Source: Lachnospiraceae bacterium UBA7026
Lineage (GTDB): Bacteria; Bacillota; Clostridia; Lachnospirales; Lachnospiraceae
Direction: 5' to 3'
Length of the DNA: 56,892 nt
NCBI GenBank assembly: GCA_002494165.1
Contig: DLBH01000026.1
Span: forward strand, 40,328-97,219
The notes under the pieces are model-generated. The model ran no database searches, was not told the DNA's origin, and saw only the letters and a list, made by a program, of their open reading frames with translations. Shown in pieces: positions 6,242-14,440 of this stretch; within the stretch, counting starts at the first letter, position 1; each line of letters begins with the position of its first letter. The position numbers and the translations under genes are program-made.

Positions 6242-6605
6242 TTAAATACTCCTCCAATGCTTCTTTTGCTTCTTCCCATCCGTGTGCCACCACGCACTTA
6301 TATCCGAAGGCTTCCAGTGCCTTTATCCATGCGGCCTGTTCTTTCCGGAGCCTGCCTTTTCCTGCCTTCATCTCGATGAACATTCCATGATAGCCATGGA
6401 GCGGAACAGGATAGAACAGATCCGGAACACCTGCCTTCACTCCCATTTGTCTGTTGCGGATCAGCCATCCCTGGCCGCCTACAGATTCGTTTGGGATATG
6501 GAACAGGAACTGCAGCCTTTTGTCGGTTCGGCACCACTGAATGAGTTGTTTTTGTTCCCAGGTTTCGCTCTGTTTAATAGTTAATTTATCTTTTTCGTTT
6601 TTCAT
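6222..6605 (-). CDS. VRR-NUC domain nuclease
   Basis: A 127-residue protein with the VRR-NUC pattern of the PD-(D/E)XK superfamily: an N-terminal helix with E-x2-EQ (TWEQKQLIQWC), GVPDLFYPVP around residues 71-80, and MFIEMKAGKGRLRKEQ around 87-102, giving the catalytic D...ExK. Family members act on branched or flap DNA and often sit near phage primases or helicases, as here. ATG 6605 has only a weak GAAG site; in-frame starts at 6623 (ATG) and 6644 (GTG) are possible. Confidence 0.85.
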   Translation of the reverse strand: MKNEKDKLTIKQSETWEQKQLIQWCRTDKRLQFLFHIPNESVGGQGWLIRNRQMGVKAGVPDLFYPVPLHGYHGMFIEMKAGKGRLRKEQAAWIKALEAFGYKCVVAHGWEEAKEALEEYLSDRTDL

Positions 6606-6745
6606 GATTTCTTCGCGCGCCATCGAATATAATACGTGGGTCACCCACGCGGGAGAGTTCGAACTCCCGCAGGGGGTAACACCGTATTGTATGGTTGTTT
6701 AGTTACAGTTACTTACATATAAAGGGTTTTCTAACTTTTAACTTT
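6606..6745. other. Intergenic segment with two adjacent perfect hairpins
   Basis: Between the primase-helicase and VRR-NUC genes, one of the very few real gaps in the leftward array. It contains a 6-bp stem with a 3-base loop (CGTGGGTCACCCACG, 6635-6649) directly joined to a 7-bp stem (GCGGGAG at 6649-6655 and CTCCCGC at 6664-6670) with an 8-base loop AGTTCGAA. There is no T-run, so it is not a plain terminator. It may be a processing or protein-binding site. Confidence 0.6.
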
Positions 6746-8809
6746 TTAAATTTCCAGCCACATGCGACCCTTCCACCTCTTGTAACTCTTTCCAAGATAA
6801 GTAATTCTGTTTTCGCTTCGCTTATGAACAACCTTGATTCCGTTTACTGTCGCGATCTCATAGTCAGACTCTTTTGTAAACTTCTGCTTTGCATTACTTT
6901 CACTAATCCCCACCTGTTCCAGAGTCACCGCCGTATCGGTTCCGAGTTCCAGTATTTCATCCACAGTCTCATACCAGTCCGTCTTCTGCTTCTGATTCTT
7001 TCCCGTGCCTCTTCCGGAATTACCTGAATCCGAATAGGTTGCGACTCCGAGATAGTTGTTCGTGTCCATGACATGCATCGGATAATCGAACCACAGCCGT
7101 TCTGTCTCCATTGGAGGGAACTCCCGAAGCGTTCCGCTCAGTTCCCATCCTGTCAGTTCGGCCGCTGCATCCGGATGCTCTCTCCGGTACTTATCGGTCA
7201 GCCCGTCCACGTTTAACTCTCTTAAGTCCAGGATCGCGTCCGGGTCCCTGGCGAACACTCCGGATCCGGAAGAGCGATCTGCAGCATTTGCATATTTACC
7301 GGACGCACCCTTGGAATGATGATGGCAGTAGATTACTGATACATTCATCTCCGTTGCCAGTCTGTCGAAGTATCCGCAGAATGTCGCCATCTCGGTAGCA
7401 TTGTTTTCATCTCCGGTGATGACCTTGTAAATGGGATCAATGATCACTGCAGCATAGCTGGTTGCCTTGTGGCGGTGGATCAGAATCGGCGTCAGTTTAT
7501 CCATTGGCTTCGCCCTGCCCCTGAGATTCATAATGGTAATGTTCTGCAGGTTGTTCGGTTTCAGCTTCCGACGCTGGTAGATTTCTTTGAAGCGGTGGTA
7601 GCATGATGCGGAATCGAGTTCTAAATTGATGTAACATACACGGCCCTGCCTGCATTTATGTCCGAGCCAGTCGACGCCTTCAGCAATGGATATGGCCAGG
7701 TTGATCAGCAGGAAGGATTTTCCCGCTTTACTTGGACCCGCCAGAAGCATCTTGTGGCCGACTCGAAGGATGCCTGGGATCAGCTCTTCCTTCAGCGGCG
7801 GCATATTGTTCCAGACCTCGGACAGAGTTACGTCCGCAGGAAGGTCATCGGCCATATCCTCCCGCCATGCCTTCCATGCTTCGTAATCCTTTGCACCGAT
7901 GTTTCTCTCGATGATATACTGCCAGTTATTGCCTCGTTTTACTCCAGGAAGCCTGCTGAATCTGGACTCATTTTTGTCCTGGTCATCCGGTTCGAATCCT
8001 GACCGCTTGCAGAACTCATACAGTTCCCTTACTCTTGCCTTGTACTGCTGGGCATTTTCCGCATCGACCCGGACCAGTGCATGGAGCGACTTGTTTCCGG
8101 AATTGATCAGAAACGTGATAGGCAGATTCATCTCTTTAAGCAATGCATACTGTTTTTCCTTCGGAATCTTGTCCGACTCGATAAGGCAATGTTTCCACCT
8201 GGTCACGTTCTTATTGTTTTCGCCATCGCCATCCAGTGGATTGAATCGCACATAGGCACCGGCGAATTCGTTCATAGTACCCAGTGCGTCCTTGATCGTA
8301 CCTTTCCGCAGCTTCTTGATAATGTCGCCTGCAGTCCTTCTATAGACGGTCTGTCTTGGCTTCCAGCTTCCGTCCGGATCCTGATAGAAACTGATGCAGT
8401 AACCCACGTACTCTTCCGGCTCAAAAAGCGTTGTAAAGTACTCCAGCATTTCGCCTTTTGGATTGTAGCTGTCCGGTGCCGGCGGAACCTTCTCCGGGCT
8501 GACGAAAGACGGGTCGATGATGTTTTCTTCCAGTAACAGATTACTGATGTCGTAAAACTCCGGCTCAGATACAGGATTGTATCCGTAACTGGTCGCAATG
8601 TGGAACAATGTCCCGCCGGTCACCTCGGACCGACGGAAGCTATTCCATTTTCGTTCACATTCTCCTCTTTTATACTTGGAACCTGTCCGGCTCCAGTCAT
8701 CCCATACCGTCCAGTCGGCACCTTCATGCTTCAGGGCCATACCGACCTTGATCCATTCATCATAGGAACAGTCGGCGGGGATGTATTTGAGTAGTTCTTT
8801 ATCAATCAC
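6746..8809 (-). CDS. Phage primase-helicase
   Basis: A 687-residue bifunctional replication protein. Residues about 2-60 form a PriCT-2 primase-associated domain (YIPADCSYDEWIKVGMALKH). An archaeo-eukaryotic primase-like core follows, with ESD at about 211, SGNKSLH at about 237 and RLPG at about 286. The C-terminal half is a RepA-like AAA ATPase with Walker A GPSKAGKS at about 358 and Walker B AAVIIDPIYK. It would lay primers and unwind DNA at the phage origin. GTG 8809 is preferred: it has GAGGTGGAAG upstream and an 8-base overlap with the helicase gene, whereas the ATG at 8872 would overlap by 71 bases. Confidence 0.88.
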   Translation of the reverse strand: MIDKELLKYIPADCSYDEWIKVGMALKHEGADWTVWDDWSRTGSKYKRGECERKWNSFRRSEVTGGTLFHIATSYGYNPVSEPEFYDISNLLLEENIIDPSFVSPEKVPPAPDSYNPKGEMLEYFTTLFEPEEYVGYCISFYQDPDGSWKPRQTVYRRTAGDIIKKLRKGTIKDALGTMNEFAGAYVRFNPLDGDGENNKNVTRWKHCLIESDKIPKEKQYALLKEMNLPITFLINSGNKSLHALVRVDAENAQQYKARVRELYEFCKRSGFEPDDQDKNESRFSRLPGVKRGNNWQYIIERNIGAKDYEAWKAWREDMADDLPADVTLSEVWNNMPPLKEELIPGILRVGHKMLLAGPSKAGKSFLLINLAISIAEGVDWLGHKCRQGRVCYINLELDSASCYHRFKEIYQRRKLKPNNLQNITIMNLRGRAKPMDKLTPILIHRHKATSYAAVIIDPIYKVITGDENNATEMATFCGYFDRLATEMNVSVIYCHHHSKGASGKYANAADRSSGSGVFARDPDAILDLRELNVDGLTDKYRREHPDAAAELTGWELSGTLREFPPMETERLWFDYPMHVMDTNNYLGVATYSDSGNSGRGTGKNQKQKTDWYETVDEILELGTDTAVTLEQVGISESNAKQKFTKESDYEIATVNGIKVVHKRSENRITYLGKSYKRWKGRMWLEI

Positions 8810-10310
8810 GTAACTTCCACCTCTTCCATCCGACCGCTGCCAAAGCGGACATTTTTCTGCTGGCCTGTTCAAAGGTCCAGTCTATCGGTTCATACCCGAA
8901 TCGTTTCAGGGTCCGGATCTGTTTTACGGTTGCCATTTTCCTGTTCGCCCTGTTGATCAGCTTGTCCATGATGGCGCAGGCATAACCTTTGGTGATCCCC
9001 TCAGCGTCGACTCCGAACCGCTGCAGAGCCTGGATCTGCTTCTCTGTGGCATCTGCCTCTTCCCATTTGAATGTTGGTTCGTAATCAGCCAGGCCTACAT
9101 CATCGAGGATTACGAACAGTTCCAGTGGATTGACCAGCTTTGACTTCTTCTTCGCCTGGTTCGCAAGTGCTTTCGCCAGTGCGTTTCGTCTTGCTTCTTC
9201 TGCATCAGAAACAGCAGAGAACAGGTCTATTTCGTCGTTCCTGGCCTCTTTTACGACCGCCTTGATATCTTCCTCATTATCGGAAACAAGCGACGCAGGA
9301 CGGCACAGATTATGCTTTTGACACATCCATAAGAAGTCCAGCAAAAGCAGATTATCCTTGCCTTGGAATAGCCTTGTCCCTCTGCCAACCATCTGACAGT
9401 ACAGACTTCTTATCTTCGTCGGCCTGAGTACGACCACACAATCACAGGACGGACAGTCCCAGCCTTCTGTCAGCAGCATGGCATTACAGAGGACCGCACC
9501 GGGACCGGCCTTATCAAACCAGTCCAGTGTCTCTTTTCGGTCCACACTGTTTCCGTTTACTTCCCTGGCTCCGGGAATCATGCCGGCAAGCTCCTGAGCG
9601 ATACTGATCAGCGGACAGAATACGACAGTCTTCCTTGCTGACGCATGAAGTCTGATCGCCTCCGCAATCTGTGGCAGATACGGTTCCAGTGATTCAGCAA
9701 TGGAATCCACCTGGAAGTCACCGATCGAGACCGTCACAGAGTTCATGTCGATTTCAAGCGGTATGGTCTTTGCCGTGATCGGACACAGATACCCTTCTGC
9801 TACAGCCGTTTTCAATCCGTATTCGTATGCGATCCCGTCGAAGTACCTGGCCAGGCTTCTCTTATCGCCCCTGTCCGGTGTCGCAGTGACTCCCAGCACC
9901 TTCGCCTCCGGAAATTGATTCAGTACGGTCTGATAGCTGGGACTGATGGCGTGATGGGCTTCGTCTACAATGATGGTCTGGAACTGCCCGGTATAATCTC
10001 TCCGGCACATTGTCTGAACTGATCCGACAGTTACCTGCCGGATATCGTTCTCATCTGCCTTGATCTTACCCGGGAGCTCTCCGTACATGGTGAAGTACTT
10101 ATCCCTCGCCTGTTCGATCAGTTCGTCTCTGTGGGCAAGAATAAGTGTATTGCCGTCCCGCTGGTGTGCGACTGTGTTAAATACCACCGTCTTACCGCAT
10201 CCGGTCGGAAGCACCAGCAGCTCCCTGTCCCATTCAGACCACTTATCATTTATTGCCCGAACCGCCTCTAGCTGATACGGCCGCAGCTTAAATGAATGGG
10301 AGCTCATCAT
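8802..10310 (-). CDS. SF2 DNA helicase (DEAD/DEAH type)
   Basis: A 502-residue superfamily 2 helicase. Motif I is PTGCGKT at about residue 35, motif Ia LILAHRDELIEQA, motif II DEAH at about 116, motif III TATPD and motif VI QMVGRGTR. After the helicase core (about 370 residues) come two repeated helical modules with KQIQALQRFG and KQIRTLKRFG, each of which may bind DNA. Phage helicases of this type sit between the ssDNA-binding protein and the primase, as here. ATG 10310 is chosen for its spacing from TAGGTG. Confidence 0.9.
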   Translation of the reverse strand: MMSSHSFKLRPYQLEAVRAINDKWSEWDRELLVLPTGCGKTVVFNTVAHQRDGNTLILAHRDELIEQARDKYFTMYGELPGKIKADENDIRQVTVGSVQTMCRRDYTGQFQTIIVDEAHHAISPSYQTVLNQFPEAKVLGVTATPDRGDKRSLARYFDGIAYEYGLKTAVAEGYLCPITAKTIPLEIDMNSVTVSIGDFQVDSIAESLEPYLPQIAEAIRLHASARKTVVFCPLISIAQELAGMIPGAREVNGNSVDRKETLDWFDKAGPGAVLCNAMLLTEGWDCPSCDCVVVLRPTKIRSLYCQMVGRGTRLFQGKDNLLLLDFLWMCQKHNLCRPASLVSDNEEDIKAVVKEARNDEIDLFSAVSDAEEARRNALAKALANQAKKKSKLVNPLELFVILDDVGLADYEPTFKWEEADATEKQIQALQRFGVDAEGITKGYACAIMDKLINRANRKMATVKQIRTLKRFGYEPIDWTFEQASRKMSALAAVGWKRWKLRD

Positions 10311-10779
10311 CGGCATCACCTACATCCATAAAGCCGTCCTTCTTAGCCCACGCATCGTCATTAAGGGTCACTGCCGGGGCTTTTGACGGCGGATAGAACT
10401 TCTCTACACGGTTGAATTCGTTGCCATTGTTTCCCTCTACGGTCGTGATCAGACAGACCCCGCTCATGCCGTCCATCTTGTTCAGATCAACATTCATCTT
10501 GCCCTTTTCCGGAACCATACCGACGCATTCCGCAAAGGTCCGCACCAGGAACAGCATTTTCTTGCAGATAAACAGATTACTTCGAAGCGTCACAGTTCTA
10601 TCTGTAGTAGGAATTTCCAATTCACAGGTGACCTGTTGGGTGTTCTCGGGAATCTTCTTAGAATTGCCGGAATAATATCCGACCTCATGAGATGCTACAG
10701 TGAAGTGATAATCACCCTCCGGAAGGACTTCAAAAGTATTGTCATCGAGTTCCAGATTATTAATGTTTAATTCAGCCAT
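10288..10779 (-). CDS. DUF669 protein, probable ssDNA-binding protein
   Basis: A 163-residue protein with an OB-like, strand-rich body (LPEGDYHFTVASHEVGYYSG at residues 19-38) and the acidic C-terminal tail DADDELPFI, which closely resembles the DDDIPF tail by which bacterial SSB recruits partners. The DUF669 family is found in phage recombination-replication clusters. It lies between the helicase and the unknown zinc protein, overlapping both. ssDNA binding is inferred from the tail and context. AAAGGAAAAGGCAA precedes the ATG. Confidence 0.8.
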   Translation of the reverse strand: MAELNINNLELDDNTFEVLPEGDYHFTVASHEVGYYSGNSKKIPENTQQVTCELEIPTTDRTVTLRSNLFICKKMLFLVRTFAECVGMVPEKGKMNVDLNKMDGMSGVCLITTVEGNNGNEFNRVEKFYPPSKAPAVTLNDDAWAKKDGFMDVGDADDELPFI

Positions 10780-11251
10780 TTGCCTTTTCCTTTCTAGCGC
10801 ATGCTATACATAATTTTTTGCCGTATTTGTTTTTAGTTGCATTTGCGATAACCTCTGCGGACCTTCCGTCTACTGGAAGGATTTCTTTGCCGCAGACCTC
10901 GCAGAATATCTTTTCCTCGGTTGGCCTCTCTGGTGATACCCTCACGGCATCCACCATTTCGCCGAACGCAGAAATCTTTTTAACCTTCAGTGTGATCTTC
11001 TTCCCGGCCCAGTCCTCAATGTATGGAGTCCCCCACACTTTTGCGATCATGCCGCCGTTGGTCTTGTTCAGGATCAGCGGCTTGATGTCTTCCACAAAGT
11101 AGGCGACTGTACATTCTTCCTTGCCGTTCTGATTCTGAACGATTTCCCTCTTGACCTCTTTGATGGTTACGGTCTTTTCTTCTCCCGGCTGGAAGTCCCA
11201 GGAACCGAGATAATTAGGTGATGTCAGCTTCTTCCAGTGTGTCTTATTCAT
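10772..11251 (-). CDS. Conserved phage protein with C-terminal zinc ribbon, possible annealase
   Basis: A 159-residue protein. Residues 1-105 are beta-rich (NYLGSWDFQPGEEKTVTIK, AYFVEDIKPLILNKTN), looking like an OB or similar barrel. Residues about 115-155 hold a zinc ribbon (FCEVCGKEI and LCIACARK). It lies directly after the RecE-like nuclease gene (8-base overlap), exactly where a RecT/Erf-type annealase is expected, yet none of those families is recognisable. Its role as annealing partner is inference from position. Confidence 0.75.
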   Translation of the reverse strand: MNKTHWKKLTSPNYLGSWDFQPGEEKTVTIKEVKREIVQNQNGKEECTVAYFVEDIKPLILNKTNGGMIAKVWGTPYIEDWAGKKITLKVKKISAFGEMVDAVRVSPERPTEEKIFCEVCGKEILPVDGRSAEVIANATKNKYGKKLCIACARKEKANG

Positions 11252-11999
11252 CTCCTATCAACTCCTCATTAGCATATCCAGGCCACTGCCCTGCTGTTTT
11301 GCATAAGTGGTATAATTCAATAAGATCCCGGAACTGTTCACGGCCTTCATCAATAAAGCCCTGGTCACAGAAATAGACCCTCACCGCATAAGGCGGGTTC
11401 TTCTCCTGGGCTACAAAAGCAAACTTATAAGACTCCAGTGTCTCAGCAAAAACGCCTTCTGTATACATTGCCGCCTGCAGCTTGTATCCGTAGCTTCTGC
11501 AGGCCCGCTCAAAATGACCGTCCTCACAGCTGTTTGTGGTCTTATAATCCACGATATACTTTTCACCGCCGTACTCAGTCAGGCAATCTGGTCGGCACTT
11601 ACACGGTTCACCTGTTTCCGGATCTGTCCACTCGATCGGGACCTCATGCCTTCCTGTTTTTAAGAGTGCGGCGGCGGTAGGATGGGCCTTAACGGCCTCA
11701 TCCATTGCCTGAATCACTTCAAGGTCTGCAGGCTTAATCACCGATCTGTTTCCCAGAGACTCCATAAACTCAGCCCATGCAGCCTTTCCTGCTTTCGTCC
11801 GCCTGTCTACTTCCGGAGCTGTTACATAAGTCTTATCAAACTCTTCCGGTTCCAGGATGAACTTGTGTGCCGCAGTCCCAAACTCCATTGCCGGAGTGCT
11901 TTCACTTGGATGCGTGACCGCATACAGATAATGAGCGGGGCTCTTTCGTAAGAGCCACAACTCAGACCTCCTTACTGCTGGAATCTGATCGTAATTCAT
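11244..11999 (-). CDS. RecE-like PD-(D/E)XK exonuclease
   Basis: A 251-residue nuclease. It shows GTAAH at residues 41-45, E119, RPD at 136-138, IVDYKTT around 149-155 (D151 and K153 as the D-x-K pair), and the Q175-x3-Y179 motif. This is the pattern of the exodeoxyribonuclease VIII / PDDEXK-like DUF3799 group, which resects dsDNA ends to give 3' single strands for annealing. ATG 11999 has AAGGAGGACGAAG upstream; a 28-codon longer reading is rejected. Confidence 0.88.
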   Translation of the reverse strand: MNYDQIPAVRRSELWLLRKSPAHYLYAVTHPSESTPAMEFGTAAHKFILEPEEFDKTYVTAPEVDRRTKAGKAAWAEFMESLGNRSVIKPADLEVIQAMDEAVKAHPTAAALLKTGRHEVPIEWTDPETGEPCKCRPDCLTEYGGEKYIVDYKTTNSCEDGHFERACRSYGYKLQAAMYTEGVFAETLESYKFAFVAQEKNPPYAVRVYFCDQGFIDEGREQFRDLIELYHLCKTAGQWPGYANEELIGDE

Positions 12000-12156
12000 C
12001 TTCGTCCTCCTTTTTGAAGCAAATACCAATTCCCATCTTTTCCGGATTCTCCGCTGCAAATGCGGCATTAAAAACATCATTTACAAATGCCCACGCTTCA
12101 GTCCTGGTTTTAAACTGAATCGCATCGTTATATCCAATCGTTACATAAACCGTCAT
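11962..12156 (-). CDS. Hypothetical phage protein
   Basis: A 64-residue protein beginning MTVYVTIGYNDAIQFKTRTEAW and ending acidic. The pattern of two strands followed by a helix (AWAFVNDVFNAAF) suggests a small alpha-beta fold. GGGAGGAGATTATAG precedes the ATG, and the 3' end overlaps the nuclease gene by 38 bases, unusually long for this operon. Unknown function. Confidence 0.7.
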   Translation of the reverse strand: MTVYVTIGYNDAIQFKTRTEAWAFVNDVFNAAFAAENPEKMGIGICFKKEDEDELRSDSSSKEV

Positions 12157-12555
12157 CTATAATCTCCTCCCCTCATAGATACCTTCTTTCGTTAGATGAT
12201 TAATTACTGTCTGCGTACTGCATCCGACATCGTCTGCAATCCACGCTACCGATCTCGGCGGGTTCGCCTTGTACAGAGCCACGACCCTGTCATGGTCGAC
12301 CTTCTTCTTTTCCTTCGGCTCCGGTTCCTGTACGGGTTCGGGTTCATGTTCTTCTTCCTCTGGCTCCTCAAACCGCATGGTCAGTAAATTCTCAAGACAG
12401 TAATCATGGTAATGTCTGATCTCTTCCTCCGAGTCAGGCAGGAAGCTGTCCTGGTAGCCGATACGCCCAGGCAGGACTGCCCTGACCGTATCTGTGTCCG
12501 TGTCGATAACTCCCTTGCAGAAGTCGCACTGGTAAGTGATTTTAACGCTTTTCAT
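12157..12555 (-). CDS. Zinc-site and HTH regulatory protein
   Basis: A 132-residue protein in three parts: an N-terminal zinc site (CDFCKG at residues 10-15, HYHDYC around 48-53), an acidic Glu/Pro linker (about 66-88) and a C-terminal helix-turn-helix (VAWIADDVGCSTQTVINHLTKEG, split as VAWIADDVGC and STQTVINHLTKEG). It looks like a phage DNA-binding regulator or adaptor. AAGGAAGATTATCA precedes the ATG. Confidence 0.75.
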   Translation of the reverse strand: MKSVKITYQCDFCKGVIDTDTDTVRAVLPGRIGYQDSFLPDSEEEIRHYHDYCLENLLTMRFEEPEEEEHEPEPVQEPEPKEKKKVDHDRVVALYKANPPRSVAWIADDVGCSTQTVINHLTKEGIYEGRRL

Positions 12556-12592
12556 TGATAATCTTCCTTTCGTGTGTTATTCTGAAATTGTG

Positions 12593-12847
12593 TTATTTTG
12601 AAACTGGCTCGTCCTTAGCGGCGGCCTTTTTCTTTTTGCTCATTACTCTCTTAAAAGCCAGATTCCTCCTCTCTTTCTTACTGGTGGCAAAAACCACATT
12701 CGCCAGATACCACCAAAAGAGGATGGTTAAGCAATACCAGCAGAAGAGCAAAGCCCATATCTCTCCGTATTCCCCGAGATACCAGATGCTCATGGGTATT
12801 CCGATCAGAGCCAGGACCGGGGCGATTCGGTTTAACATAATGCTCAT
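12593..12847 (-). CDS. Small two-helix membrane protein
   Basis: An 84-residue protein with hydrophobic segments at about residues 5-24 and 29-50 and a basic, cytosolic C-terminus (KKKKAAAKDEPVSK). It starts by ATGA overlap with the upstream gene. It could be a phage exclusion or accessory membrane protein; nothing in the sequence decides that. Confidence 0.68.
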   Translation of the reverse strand: MSIMLNRIAPVLALIGIPMSIWYLGEYGEIWALLFCWYCLTILFWWYLANVVFATSKKERRNLAFKRVMSKKKKAAAKDEPVSK

Positions 12848-13173
12848 TCCGACCACGCTTTCTTGACAGCGTGGTACACGGCACTATACATCAATCGATA
12901 CATCTGTTTATCTGTCATGTCTTTCAAGGCTCTTTCCTCACGTTTAGGGTTTTCCTCACGTTTCCCTTCTTGGATCACCTCGTAATCTTTTAGATCGATG
13001 TTGTAATTTTTATGCAGAAATACCACTGCATGCTTGGAAATTGTTTTTCTTCTGATAGTATCGGACATATAATTGCGGTTGTGCCCCATCGCTTCTGAGA
13101 CATCGCCTTTTATCAGATTTCTTTTCTCAAACTCTGTTATGAGTTTGTCAGGATCAATTTGTATAACTGCCAT
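12844..13173 (-). CDS. HTH-containing phage regulatory protein
   Basis: A 109-residue protein. The first 60 residues resemble an XRE-type fold: KLITEFEKRNLIKGDVSEAMG, then NRNYMSDTIRRKTISKHAVV (recognition region) and FLHKNYNIDLKDY. The C-terminal helix is charged. It lies in the early operon downstream of the Cro-like gene. ATGA overlap with the following gene. Confidence 0.72.
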   Translation of the reverse strand: MAVIQIDPDKLITEFEKRNLIKGDVSEAMGHNRNYMSDTIRRKTISKHAVVFLHKNYNIDLKDYEVIQEGKREENPKREERALKDMTDKQMYRLMYSAVYHAVKKAWSE

Positions 13174-13327
13174 ACAACCACTCCCTCATCCATCCGCTGA
13201 CCATCAACATCAGTGTTGATACTCCACAGACATAAGTCGGCACCATGCTCTCACTGTCCACCATGCAGGCCGACAGAATCACCGTGACCACATTGACTGC
13301 AATTACAATGTTCAACAATGTCTTCAT
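13154..13327 (-). CDS. 57-residue membrane protein
   Basis: A small gene with a strong ribosome binding site (GGAGGGTATTGAT). The product has two hydrophobic stretches: MKTLLNIVIAVNVVTVILSA and YVCGVSTLMLMVSGW. It overlaps the next gene by 20 bases and begins just after the stop of the upstream gene. A two-pass membrane protein of unknown role. Confidence 0.68.
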   Translation of the reverse strand: MKTLLNIVIAVNVVTVILSACMVDSESMVPTYVCGVSTLMLMVSGWMREWLYGSYTN

Positions 13328-13328
13328 A

Positions 13329-13568
13329 TCAATACCCTCCTTCTCTGTAATAAACCCGCCCCGGTCTCTCTTTAATAGTCCTCATGACCCCGGACCCCTT
13401 CTCGATCAGCACCTTCAGACCGTTCCTGGTCGCTACCCTGTAGCAGATTGTTTCGGCCTTCGCTTCCCTCATCCTCGGGTCCTTCCGGACCGTGACCAGT
13501 GCACCGTCTCTCAGTTTCCTTATCTCTTCCGCAGTCATCCTGCGGCTGTTCAGCGTTGTCCTTCTCAT
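13329..13568 (-). CDS. Hypothetical phage protein, paralogue of neighbour
   Basis: A 79-residue basic protein. From residue 20, the pattern DGALVTVRKDPRMREAK ... YRVATRNGLKVLIEKG ... ERPGRVYYREGGY parallels the product of 13565-13771, so the two adjacent genes are probably an old tandem duplication. A small beta barrel is likely. ATGA overlap with the upstream gene. Confidence 0.7.
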   Translation of the reverse strand: MRRTTLNSRRMTAEEIRKLRDGALVTVRKDPRMREAKAETICYRVATRNGLKVLIEKGSGVMRTIKERPGRVYYREGGY

Positions 13569-13771
13569 GCATCCACCTCGTAGCAGAACCCCATCCGGTC
13601 CCTGATCGGCCTTGGAGCCGACGCAGACCCGGATAAGACATGCTGCAGACGCTTTTCTTTTCCGTACCGAACGATACGGAATTCACTCTTCCTGTCTGTG
13701 TTCTTCTTCCGGATCCAGACGGAAGAGCCTACTTCTAACTTCTTAACCGCTTCAGCTTTTATCTCTTTCAT
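13565..13771 (-). CDS. Hypothetical phage protein, paralogue of neighbour
   Basis: A 68-residue protein: KKLEVGSSVWIRKKNTDRKS, RIVRYGKEKRLQHVL and RPIRDRMGFCYEVDA align by pattern with the neighbour at 13329-13568. ATG 13771 is chosen over a start seven codons earlier because AAGGAGG lies 4 bases upstream of it. Confidence 0.72.
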   Translation of the reverse strand: MKEIKAEAVKKLEVGSSVWIRKKNTDRKSEFRIVRYGKEKRLQHVLSGSASAPRPIRDRMGFCYEVDA

Positions 13772-13781
13772 GAAACCTCCT

Positions 13782-14039
13782 TCATGCCACATCTTCCCAG
13801 TCTTCCTTACGGAATGGTGGGACTGTCTTTCTCAGGTTCTTGTCCCGGAGCCTGGTCTTATACATCCGATAGTCTAGCCAGGCGTAATAGTTGACCAGGT
13901 CATCGACTATCACCGTCTTCGGGTATCGCCTTCCTATCTCTGCCTTTACTCCGTCCCTGATCGCCGCCACTGTCCAGCGGGACAGGCCGGTCAGTTCACA
14001 GATTTTGGAAATTCGGAGATAGGGGACAGGTTTTGTCAT
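13782..14039 (-). CDS. HTH DNA-binding protein
   Basis: An 85-residue protein with a clear helix-turn-helix near the N-terminus: ISKICELTGLSRWTVAAIRD at residues 9-28, followed by a strand (PKTVIVDDLVNYYAWLDYR) and a basic tail. The layout resembles excisionase- or MerR-type mini-proteins. Its place just downstream of the Cro-like gene suits an excisionase or early regulator. GGAGGTGACGCTT precedes the ATG; a reading starting 15 codons earlier lacks such a site. Confidence 0.75.
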   Translation of the reverse strand: MTKPVPYLRISKICELTGLSRWTVAAIRDGVKAEIGRRYPKTVIVDDLVNYYAWLDYRMYKTRLRDKNLRKTVPPFRKEDWEDVA

Positions 14040-14197
14040 AAGCGTCACCTCCAATCTCTCACCGACACCCTCACAGCTCCCCACAGGGATGAAGGAATTT
14101 ACAAGGGCTATATATTGTCACTAACACATTAAATAAAGGAGATATAAACCTGCGGGGATGTGTCAGGATGCCGGTATATGATGATATAAAATTGTTA
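14040..14197. other. Untranslated gap downstream of the Cro-like gene
   Basis: A 158-base AT-rich gap between the Cro-like gene and the HTH gene, both read leftward. I see no convincing gene or terminator in it. It may hold leader or antitermination sequences of the early operon, but nothing recognisable supports a call. Confidence 0.4.
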
Positions 14198-14410
14198 TCA
14201 GTTCTCGTTTTCAGCTAGCACATCAGGCAAAAAAATATCATCAAGCGTACAGCCATAGATCCTGCAAATACTCATTAGCTGACCAGCAGATGGGAATGTT
14301 CTGTGTGCTTCCCAGTTCTGAATAGTTTTCTCGGTTACAGCTAACTTTTTCGCAGCTTCCGCCTGATTCATGTCTGCGTTTACTCGCAGAGCCTTTAATG
14401 AGATCTTCAA
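14198..14410 (-). CDS. Cro-like XRE family regulator
   Basis: A 70-residue helix-turn-helix protein: LRVNADMNQAEAAKKLAVTE then KTIQNWEAHRTFPSAGQLM and the XRE end ICRIYGCTLDDIFLPD. The start is TTG, with AGGAGGTGATAA 2-3 bases before it. It is the first leftward gene, divergent from the repressor and transcribed from a promoter whose spacer holds the operator. By position and size it is the Cro counterpart that commits the phage to the lytic programme. Confidence 0.85.
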   Translation of the reverse strand: MKISLKALRVNADMNQAEAAKKLAVTEKTIQNWEAHRTFPSAGQLMSICRIYGCTLDDIFLPDVLAENEN

Positions 14411-14421
14411 ATTATCACCTC

Positions 14422-14436
14422 CTCGCTTTAAGCTAG
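14422..14436. promoter_or_regulatory. Second operator, downstream of the early promoter
   Basis: CTCGCTTTAAGCTAG matches the spacer operator at 14 of 15 positions. Its centre lies 25 bp from the first, on the side of the early transcript start and just before the Cro-like ribosome binding site. It probably allows cooperative repressor binding. Confidence 0.75.
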
Positions 14437-14440
14437 CTCC

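Noticed and set aside
6649..6670. tRNA T-arm (GTTCGAA) suggesting a tRNA gene
   Set aside because: The stem is 7 bp with an 8-base loop, and no acceptor, D- or anticodon arm can be drawn around it.
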